DNA of 5,156 nt, taken from Desulfobulbaceae bacterium (GTDB taxonomy: Bacteria; Desulfobacterota; Desulfobulbia; Desulfobulbales; Desulfurivibrionaceae). The stretch is taken from the NCBI GenBank assembly GCA_003557565.1, contig PWOG01000095.1:1-5156 (forward strand), written 5' to 3'. The position numbers were made by a program, and so were the translations under genes. The notes under the pieces were generated by a model. It searched no databases. It was given only the letters and a program-made list of their open reading frames with translations, and was not told the origin of the DNA. Below are positions 1-4,578 of the stretch, piece after piece. The first letter of the stretch is position 1; each line of letters begins with the position of its first letter.

Positions 1-13
1 ATGTCCCGGCCGA

Positions 14-1129
14 CTACTGTTGGGCCCGGGGGTAGGAACCCAGCCACTGAAAATGGCTGCAGAGCTGACGCAACTGGTCACAGCCCTCCCGGACCCGGGG
101 GTCGTCCAGGTGGCCAAGCAGGTCGATAAAAAACAGATAACGGCCGGGCTCGTCCTTGAAGGGGCGGGATTCGATCCGGGTCAGGTTGATGGAGTGATTG
201 GCCAGGCTGCTCAAGGCCTCGTAAAGCGCCCCGGGACGGTCCAGCAGGGCCACCAGCAGCGAGGTTTTGTCGTCACCGGTAGCTTTTGGTGATTCCCCGC
301 CGATTAACAGAAACCTGGTGGTGTTGCCGCGGTAATCCTCAATGCCCTTGACCACCACCTGCAGCTGGTAGGTCTTTACCGCCAGGGAACTGGCGATGGC
401 GGCCACCCGGGGCTCCTCCGCCGCCATGGCCGCCGCCGCCGCAGTGCTGCTCACGTTGCTTCGGGGAACATCCGGCAGATTTTTTTGCAGCCACTCGCGG
501 CACTGGGCCAGGGGCTGGGGATGGGAGACCACCTGTTTGATGTCCTCCAGGCGGCCGCTTATATTTACCAGGTTGTGGCTTATGGGCAGGTTCAATTCCC
601 CGCAGATTTTTACCCGGGTACGGGTAAAGGAGTCCAGGGTGGAGGTGACCGCGCCTTCGATGGAGTTTTCCACCGGCACCACCCCGTAGTTGACCCGTTC
701 CCGTTCCACTTCCATGAAGGTGTCCTCAATGGTTTCCATGGGCCGGAAGCTGGCGGAGCTGCCAAACAGTCTTATGCCGGCCAGGTGGGAGAAGGTTGCT
801 TCGGGTCCCAGGTAGGCGATTTCGATGTTCTTCTGGGAAAGCCTGCAGGCGGCGATTATCTCGTACAACACGGCCTTGAGAGCGGGTTCCGGGAACTCCC
901 CCTGGTTTTCTGCGAGCAATCGCCGGATTATTTCACGCTCTCGCCTAGGGTCCCATTTGTCGCGGTTATGATCCGCCTTTATTCTTCCGATTTCCTGGGC
1001 CAGGCGGATGCGCTGGCGCAACAGGGAAAGCAGTTGGTCGTCAATATCATCGATTTGTCGGCGGATGGAGATGAGGGCCTGCTCATCACCCTGGCCGGGA
1101 TCGTCTTTTGGCTGCGGCATTATGGTCAC
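14..1129 (-). CDS. pheA: Bifunctional chorismate mutase / prephenate dehydratase (P-protein)
   Basis: Cytosolic enzyme that converts chorismate to prephenate and then to phenylpyruvate, the committed steps to phenylalanine. Three domains are visible in order. The AroQ chorismate mutase spans residues about 17-100; aligned by eye to the E. coli P-protein it keeps the active-site set R23, R40, K51, D60, R63 and E64. Prephenate dehydratase spans about 102-278, with GVVPVENSIEGAV (149-161) and the catalytic TRF motif (T271-R272-F273). The C-terminal ACT domain (about 288-368) carries GALY (300-303) and ESRP (320-323), the phenylalanine-binding motifs, so feedback inhibition by Phe is expected. 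The length, 371 residues, is normal for the family. The start is uncertain: GTG at 1129 or ATG at 1120 (368 residues). Neither has a clear Shine-Dalgarno sequence, and an in-frame TAA lies at 1154-1156. The gene is transcribed divergently from the CBS-ACT/larE unit. Only 13 bases follow its stop, so a downstream partner cannot be seen. Confidence 0.96.
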   Translation of the reverse strand: MTIMPQPKDDPGQGDEQALISIRRQIDDIDDQLLSLLRQRIRLAQEIGRIKADHNRDKWDPRREREIIRRLLAENQGEFPEPALKAVLYEIIAACRLSQKNIEIAYLGPEATFSHLAGIRLFGSSASFRPMETIEDTFMEVERERVNYGVVPVENSIEGAVTSTLDSFTRTRVKICGELNLPISHNLVNISGRLEDIKQVVSHPQPLAQCREWLQKNLPDVPRSNVSSTAAAAAMAAEEPRVAAIASSLAVKTYQLQVVVKGIEDYRGNTTRFLLIGGESPKATGDDKTSLLVALLDRPGALYEALSSLANHSINLTRIESRPFKDEPGRYLFFIDLLGHLDDPRVREGCDQLRQLCSHFQWLGSYPRAQQ

Positions 1130-1213
1130 TATGGTTAATGGTATGTAGGGTATTTACAGGTAAATTGCCGGGTTGCACGGAATCAACGGCACTCCTGGGA
1201 ATCCGATAAATTC

Positions 1214-1222
1214 TGCTATAAT
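1214..1222 (+). promoter_or_regulatory. Candidate extended -10 promoter for the CBS-ACT/larE transcript
   Basis: TGCTATAAT is a perfect extended -10 element (TG-N-TATAAT). No recognisable -35 hexamer lies 16-18 bases upstream, which is usual for extended -10 promoters. The expected start is near 1229, leaving about 93 bases before the small leader ORF and about 158 before the CBS-ACT gene. That leader can fold at least two hairpins: GAAAA/TTTTC around 1242-1254, and GTGGG (1263-1267) with CCCAC (1288-1292). I could not match it to a known riboswitch class. Confidence 0.5.
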
Positions 1223-1246
1223 AAAGGAAAATTAACCGGATGAAAA
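1218..1246 (-). promoter_or_regulatory. Candidate sigma70 promoter for pheA
   Basis: Read on the minus strand, TTTTCA (1246-1241, 4/6 to the -35 consensus) is followed after exactly 17 bases by TATTAT (1223-1218, 5/6 to the -10 consensus). Transcription would start near 1211, giving an untranslated leader of about 80 bases before pheA. The -10 box occupies nearly the same bases as the opposing promoter at 1214-1222. This is a motif match only; no transcription evidence is available. Confidence 0.45.
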
Positions 1247-1321
1247 GGGTTTTCCGGGAGTTGTGGGAGCGGGTGACGGTTGACAGCCCCACTGAAACTC
1301 GGTAAGTACGGAGAAGTGAAG

Positions 1322-1390
1322 ATGAAGCCACGGTTTGAGCCGTTTCTGACTGTTTCACACCAATACCACCATGGGCGGTTTGTTCAATGA
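1322..1390 (+). CDS. Candidate 22-residue leader peptide, coupled to the CBS-ACT gene
   Basis: An ATG at 1322 is preceded by GGAGAAG (1310-1316) at a good distance and opens a 22-codon frame beginning MKPRF and ending RFVQ. Its stop, TGA at 1388-1390, overlaps the ATG (1387-1389) of the CBS-ACT gene as ATGA, the classic arrangement for translational coupling. The CBS-ACT start itself has only a weak ribosome-binding site (GGGCGG, 1373-1378), so reinitiation from this frame is plausible. The peptide has three His (two adjacent) and three Phe, and resembles nothing I recognise. An in-frame TGA at 1274-1276 limits upstream extension. It may encode a functional microprotein, serve only to deliver ribosomes, or be chance: ATGA overlaps are cheap when a gene starts ATGA. 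The well-placed Shine-Dalgarno sequence is the main support. Confidence 0.4.
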   Translation: MKPRFEPFLTVSHQYHHGRFVQ

Positions 1391-1995
1391 AAGTTAAGCA
1401 TTGCATGCAGGGGGCGAGCAAAAAGCTGGTAACCATCGGTCGTGACGCCCTTCTTCAGGATGCCGGCACGCTGATGAAAAAGCACGGCATACGTCACCTG
1501 CCGGTAATGGAAGATGGTCAGATGGTGGGGTTTATCACCGAAAGCGATATCCGCCAGTATGCCTATCCTTCCCTGGAGCGGGAAATCTATGTCCACGAGG
1601 TCATGGCCCGCAATATCATCACCATAAATATCAATGCCACCATAGAGAAGGCGGCCCGCCTGATCCACGATTACAAAATCGGAGGGCTGCCGGTTCTGGA
1701 CAAGAAAAAACTGGTGGGAATCATTACCGCCACCGATCTGCTTTCCGCTCTCATTTCGGTGATGGGCCTGCTCAAGGCCTCCACCCGGATTGATGTCCTG
1801 GTGGGCAAGAAGGGCGGGGTGGAAGATGTGACCCGGATTATCAAGGAACACGGCGGGGAGATCATCAGTGTCTCCACCGAGCAGCACTCCTCACGTAAAA
1901 AACTTTACGGTTTCCGATTGGAAAAATGTGATTTTGACGAAGTGATCGAGGCGCTGGAAGAGCATGGCCATAAAGTGGTGGCGGTGGTTGACTGA
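1387..1995 (+). CDS. CBS-CBS-ACT domain protein (AcuB-like ligand sensor)
   Basis: A 202-residue soluble protein with two CBS repeats and an ACT-like tail. CBS1 covers about 1-57 (HGIRHLPVMEDGQMVGFITESD, residues 33-54), CBS2 about 68-124 (KIGGLPVLDKKKLVGIITATD, 97-117) and the ACT-like module about 132-202. Paired CBS repeats form a Bateman module that typically binds adenosine nucleotides, and ACT domains bind amino acids or other small ligands, so a regulatory sensing role is likely. Domain order and length match the AcuB-like family, but I infer no acetoin function because no acetoin genes are nearby. The protein starts directly at the first CBS strand, which supports the chosen ATG. The stop overlaps the larE start by one base (TGATG), so the two proteins are made together. 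CBS-ACT might gate LarE or a common pathway; that is inference. The actual ligand cannot be read from the sequence. Confidence 0.9.
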   Translation: MKVKHCMQGASKKLVTIGRDALLQDAGTLMKKHGIRHLPVMEDGQMVGFITESDIRQYAYPSLEREIYVHEVMARNIITININATIEKAARLIHDYKIGGLPVLDKKKLVGIITATDLLSALISVMGLLKASTRIDVLVGKKGGVEDVTRIIKEHGGEIISVSTEQHSSRKKLYGFRLEKCDFDEVIEALEEHGHKVVAVVD

Positions 1996-2780
1996 TGCCC
2001 GGGCTTGATTCCGCCCCCGGTAAGTATCGTGATCTCTGCACCCGTCTGGGCGAGTTGCCCCCGGTGGCGGTGGCTTTCTCCGGGGGAGTTGACAGCTCCC
2101 TGCTTATGGCCGCCGCCCTGGCCGCCCAGGGGGAGCAAGTGCTGGTTTTGCATGCCCGTTCGCCACTGCAGGCCGCCGGTGAATGCGAAAAAGCCCTGAC
2201 CCTGGCCGCCGACCTGCAATGCCGTCCGGAAATTGTCGACTTTGATCCCTATGTCTGGTCGGAGTTTGTGGTCAACCCCCGTGATCGCTGTTATCATTGC
2301 AAAAAAAGAATTTATGCCCGGTTTCTGGATCGGGCCGGAGAGCAGGGCCGGGCTGTCTTGCTTGACGGCACCAACGCCGATGACCTGAAGACTGATCGTC
2401 CGGGTTTGCGCGCCCTGGAGGAGATGGACGTGCATACACCCCTGGCCCACGTCGGGCTCAGTAAAAAAGAAGTTAGGAGCCTGGCGTGTAAACTGGGGTT
2501 GCCCAATTGGGACAAGCCGTCGGCTTCCTGTCTGGCCACCCGGATCATGGCCGGCCAGGCCATTACGCCGGAACGGATTTCTGTGGTAGCAGCAGGAGAA
2601 AAATTTCTTGCAGGTCTGGGTTTTTTCGGTTGTCGCTTTCGCCATTATGGTCTCAAATGCCTGCTTGAGGTTGAGCCGAATGACTATAACCGACTGACTT
2701 CCCGTGATATAAGATTGGCGGCAGAATCTTTTTGCCGGTGCCTGGGGTTTACTGCCGTTGACCTGGGAATGCGCCCCTGA
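1995..2780 (+). CDS. larE: ATP-dependent sacrificial sulfur transferase LarE
   Basis: A 261-residue PP-loop ATPase of the LarE family. LarE adenylates the carboxylate of a pyridinium dicarboxylate intermediate and inserts sulfur, in making the nickel-pincer nucleotide cofactor of lactate racemase and its relatives. The PP-loop SGGVDSS sits at 29-35. The family signature RCYHCK is at 98-103, DGTNADD at 124-130 and KPSASCLATR at 174-183. By alignment from memory, C179 in that last motif corresponds to the sacrificial cysteine of Lactobacillus LarE; together with C99 and C102 it makes a three-cysteine set. The length is close to the usual 265-280. The ATG overlaps the CBS-ACT stop (TGATG) and has no strong ribosome-binding site of its own, so translation is probably coupled. 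No larA, larB or larC is visible in the window. LarE assignment is secure at family level; the physiological target is not. Confidence 0.93.
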   Translation: MPGLDSAPGKYRDLCTRLGELPPVAVAFSGGVDSSLLMAAALAAQGEQVLVLHARSPLQAAGECEKALTLAADLQCRPEIVDFDPYVWSEFVVNPRDRCYHCKKRIYARFLDRAGEQGRAVLLDGTNADDLKTDRPGLRALEEMDVHTPLAHVGLSKKEVRSLACKLGLPNWDKPSASCLATRIMAGQAITPERISVVAAGEKFLAGLGFFGCRFRHYGLKCLLEVEPNDYNRLTSRDIRLAAESFCRCLGFTAVDLGMRP

Positions 2781-2815
2781 ACCGGGTTGACCCCGCATAT
2801 TTGCCGTTTTTTTGT

Positions 2816-2865
2816 TTGACAATGGGCTTTTTTTTATTGACAATCAGTGAGCGTGTTATTAAAGC
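2816..2865 (+). promoter_or_regulatory. Promoter region of the HU gene with a TTGACAAT direct repeat
   Basis: The octamer TTGACAAT occurs at 2816-2823 and again at 2837-2844, exactly 21 bases apart (two helical turns). Each contains a perfect -35 hexamer TTGACA. The first pairs with GACAAT (2839-2844, 4/6) at 17-base spacing. The second has only poor -10 candidates (TTAAAG at 2859-2864, 16-base spacing). Tracts of T (2807-2813 and 2828-2835) flank the repeats. At least one promoter here probably drives HU; the exact start site cannot be fixed by eye. Confidence 0.5.
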
Positions 2866-2932
2866 CCTGTTATGGCTGGTTATATGTACCGGCAGATGTG
2901 CAAAACCAAACAAGAAGCACGAGGAGGAAGGA

Positions 2933-3205
2933 ATGAACAAGAGTGAACTGGTTGAACAGATGGCAAAAGCTGGTGGTATCAGTAAGGCGGCCGCTGAGAA
3001 AGCTCTGGCCGGTGCCCTGGATGGCATCACCAAGGCCATGAAAAAAGGCGACAAGGTGACCTTGGTCGGATTCGGTACCTTTTCCGTTAACAAAAGGGCA
3101 GCCCGCCAGGGCCGCAACCCCCAGACCGGTAAACCGATCACCATCAAGGAACGCAAAGTTGCCCGCTTCAAGCCCGGCAGCAAGCTTGCCGAAGCCGTGA
3201 AGTGA
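2933..3205 (+). CDS. hup: HU-family DNA-binding protein
   Basis: A 90-residue nucleoid-associated protein, the standard HU length. The N-terminal helices (MNKSELVEQMAKAG, then KAAAEKALAGALDGI) form the dimer body. VTLVGFGTFSVNKRAAR (42-58) leads into the DNA-binding arm, where GRNPQTGKPI (60-69) contains the intercalating Arg-Asn-Pro tip (R61-N62-P63). FKPGSKLAEAVK closes the C-terminal helix. HU bends and compacts DNA as a homo- or heterodimer. The start is chosen at the ATG after a near-ideal AGGAGG (2922-2927, five bases away); the frame is open further upstream, but that extension is not HU-like. The gene has its own promoter region and terminator, so it is probably monocistronic. HU rather than IHF is preferred from the length and overall match. 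The alpha/beta subtype cannot be decided. Confidence 0.96.
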   Translation: MNKSELVEQMAKAGGISKAAAEKALAGALDGITKAMKKGDKVTLVGFGTFSVNKRAARQGRNPQTGKPITIKERKVARFKPGSKLAEAVK

Positions 3206-3233
3206 TTTGCCCGGTTCCATTCTTGGGCCTTGC

Positions 3234-3278
3234 AGGGCCGGTGTCCTCTTTTGTCCGGGGAAGCCGGCCTTTCTTTTT
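3234..3278 (+). terminator. Intrinsic terminator of the HU gene
   Basis: The lower stem pairs 3234-3242 with 3263-3271 (core GGCCGG at 3236-3241 with CCGGCC at 3264-3269, plus wobble and A-T ends). After one G/A mismatch an upper stem pairs TCCTC (3244-3248) with GGGGA (3257-3261), closing an eight-base loop. The tract TTTCTTTTT (3270-3278) follows at once. It lies 28 bases past the HU stop. Confidence 0.85.
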
Positions 3279-3577
3279 CGTTGAGTCTTGTGGTGCATTG
3301 GCGTCAATGTTCAGCCCCGCCACCTGTCAGGCGAAGAGGGCAAAATTTCACAGGGCGGGATGAATCCAGCCGGGCTGCGGGCGCTAAACCGTGGTCAGGC
3401 TTGGCTTATGGCGCGCCTTCTCCTATGGTTTGGACCCCCTGTCCCTTTACCTATTTTTCTCTTGCAAAATCCGGTGAAGTTGAGCATTATGGGCGCCGTT
3501 GTCAGCAGTTGGTGCCGCCTCGGCAGTGAAGCGGTCCTTGTGCCCGGCAGCGGACTAACGCCTTTTATTTAAGATGT
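3279..3577. other. Stretch without a supportable gene; GC-rich inverted repeats
   Basis: This gap of about 300 bases between the HU terminator and tRNA-Pro contains open frames on the plus strand. None has a recognisable protein, a good ribosome-binding site or a gene-like composition. Several inverted repeats stand out. CCCGC-CCTGT (3316-3327, with a two-base CA bulge) pairs with ACAGGGCGGG (3350-3359), ten base pairs. CAGC/GCTG lies at 3367-3377. AAACCGTGG (3386-3394) pairs with CTATGGTTT (3423-3431), nine pairs including two G-U. GGAC/GTCC lies at 3432-3444, and GGCGCC (3492-3497) pairs with GGTGCC (3511-3516). They could be part of a structured RNA, an untranslated leader for the tRNA transcript, or decayed sequence. 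I do not recognise a known RNA family and see no convincing promoter. Confidence 0.4.
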
Positions 3578-3654
3578 CGGGACGTGGCTCAGTCTGGTAG
3601 AGCACATGCTTCGGGAGCATGGGGTCGGAGGTTCAAATCCTCTCGTCCCGACCA
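3578..3654 (+). tRNA. tRNA-Pro, anticodon CGG
   Basis: A complete cloverleaf of 77 bases. The acceptor stem CGGGACG/CGTCCCG is perfect, followed by discriminator A and an encoded CCA (3652-3654). The D stem is GCTC/GAGC. The anticodon stem CATGC/GCATG holds the loop TTCGGGA, giving anticodon CGG at 3612-3614, which reads CCG proline codons. The T arm is GGAGG-TTCAAAT-CCTCT. The GGGGTCGGAGGTTC segment and the overall sequence are typical of bacterial tRNA-Pro. No tRNA or rRNA neighbour is seen. A terminator lies about 100 bases downstream. No convincing promoter is seen immediately upstream, so transcription may begin within the preceding gap. Confidence 0.97.
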
Positions 3655-3693
3655 ATTATTGTTCGGGTGTGAATGGCATCGGCCGGAGATTGT

Positions 3694-3723
3694 TTGACAG
3701 GTGCTGGTGTTTTTGAGTAAATA
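3694..3723 (+). promoter_or_regulatory. Candidate sigma70 promoter between tRNA-Pro and the terminator
   Basis: A perfect TTGACA (3694-3699) is followed after 18 bases by TAAATA (3718-3723), a mediocre -10. A start near 3730 would give a transcript of roughly 55-60 bases ending at the hairpin at 3756-3788, or a longer one reading through into the FKBP gene. TATGAT at 3731-3736 is a better -10 but lies too far from this -35. Confidence 0.3.
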
Positions 3724-3755
3724 AAAGTCATATGATCATTGCTGCGATCAGTAAT

Positions 3756-3788
3756 AAAGAACCAGGTCGGAACCTGGTTCTTTTGTTT
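3756..3788 (+). terminator. Intrinsic terminator after tRNA-Pro
   Basis: A perfect 12-bp stem pairs AAAGAACCAGGT (3756-3767) with ACCTGGTTCTTT (3772-3783) around a CGGA tetraloop and runs into TTTTGTTT. It is very likely the end of the tRNA-Pro transcript, or of a short RNA started after it. Its position 45 bases before the FKBP start also allows it to act as an attenuator. The A tract on the 5' side would give some activity on the minus strand too. Confidence 0.88.
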
Positions 3789-3832
3789 GCGCAGTTGGTG
3801 TTTGTTAATAACGAGCGTAAAAGGGGTTGGCG

Positions 3833-4546
3833 ATGAAAAAATTGATCTTCAGGTGCTCACTGTTTGTCCTCTTGGTTCAGGGTCTGGTGCTTTCCGGCTG
3901 TGACAATGGTGAGAGTGAACGCCCCGAATTGGATAGTGTCAAGGATCGGGTAAGCTACAGTATTGGTTTGAACATAGGCGAGGACTTTGCCGCTCAGGAG
4001 ATGGATATCGATACCGATCTCCTGGCCCTGGGGATCGAGCATGCCTTGGCCGGTGAAGAACCGCTGCTCTCCGAGGAGCAGATGCATGAAGCGATCACGG
4101 CTTTTCAGGAGGAGATGATTGCCCGCCAGGAAGAGACCATGACCCGGCAGAGCGAGGAAAATGTCCGGCTTGGTCAGGAGTTTCTTGAAGAAAACGCTCT
4201 TGGCGATGACGTCCAAACCATGGAGAGCGGGTTGCAGTACCGGGTGATCACCGATGGTGACGGGGCCAGCCCCGGTGAAGATGATGTGGTGTCGGTCCAT
4301 TACGAAGGTCGCCTGGTGGATGGTACGGTCTTTGATAGCTCTCTGGAAAGAGGAGAGCCCGCAGTTTTTCCGGTAACCGGGGTGATCCCTGGTTGGACCG
4401 AGGCGCTGCAGCTGATGCAGGAAGGCGATCAATGGGAGATTGTTCTGCCGTCGGAACTGGCCTATGGGGAACAGGGGGTGCCGCCGGTGATCGGGCCCAA
4501 CGCGGTGCTGATTTTCGAGGTTGAGCTGCTCGAAGTTAATCCTTAA
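3833..4546 (+). CDS. FKBP-type peptidyl-prolyl isomerase lipoprotein (Mip/FkpA-like)
   Basis: A 237-residue predicted envelope lipoprotein that catalyses cis-trans isomerisation of peptidyl-prolyl bonds and probably acts as a folding chaperone. Residues 1-22 are a lipoprotein signal peptide ending in the lipobox LSGC, with lipidated C23. An FKBP_N-type helical dimerisation region spans about 36-125 (RVSYSIGLNIGEDF at 39-52, then long Glu/Gln-rich helices). The FKBP catalytic domain covers about 132-235, with the FKBP12-like pocket residues Y157, F167, D168, V184, I185, W188, Y211 and F228 by alignment. The ATG at 3833 is chosen because it gives a clean signal peptide after AAGGGG (3821-3826); a TTG two codons upstream is unlikely. 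The residue after C23 is Asp, which in enterobacteria favours inner-membrane retention. The ZIP transporter gene starts 32 bases downstream and may be co-transcribed. Confidence 0.94.
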   Translation: MKKLIFRCSLFVLLVQGLVLSGCDNGESERPELDSVKDRVSYSIGLNIGEDFAAQEMDIDTDLLALGIEHALAGEEPLLSEEQMHEAITAFQEEMIARQEETMTRQSEENVRLGQEFLEENALGDDVQTMESGLQYRVITDGDGASPGEDDVVSVHYEGRLVDGTVFDSSLERGEPAVFPVTGVIPGWTEALQLMQEGDQWEIVLPSELAYGEQGVPPVIGPNAVLIFEVELLEVNP

Positions 4547-4578
4547 GGCAGACAGACCACGGGTGGTGGGCACACAGT

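Noticed and set aside
485..1138. A 217-codon plus-strand frame across pheA
   Set aside because: It is antisense to a fully conserved PheA with every catalytic motif intact; it is a by-product of GC-rich codon use.
1229..1386. A riboswitch in the CBS-ACT leader (segments such as GATGAAGCC suggested a cobalamin element)
   Set aside because: The B12-box core and the rest of the conserved scaffold do not match, and I could not fit another known class; only simple hairpins remain.
2781..2813. A terminator after larE (CGGG/CCCG followed by a T tract)
   Set aside because: The stem is only four pairs and the T tract begins 11 bases after it, so it is not a credible intrinsic terminator.
3538..3571. 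A tRNA-Pro promoter (TTGTGC with TTTATT or TATTTA)
   Set aside because: The hexamers are weak or badly spaced and would start transcription at or within two bases of the mature tRNA 5' end.
3230..3572. Plus-strand open frames of 94 and 99 codons between HU and tRNA-Pro
   Set aside because: No recognisable family or good ribosome-binding site, and the longer one starts before the HU terminator stem and reads through it. They overlap each other in different frames.
3578..3790. An integration (att) site or mobile element at tRNA-Pro
   Set aside because: There is no repeated tRNA 3' end in the window and no integrase; the downstream genes look like core functions.
3732..3836. A 34-codon frame whose TGA overlaps the FKBP start as ATGA
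   Set aside because: It has no proper ribosome-binding site and runs straight through the strong terminator hairpin at 3756-3788; the ATGA overlap is expected by chance for a gene beginning ATGA.
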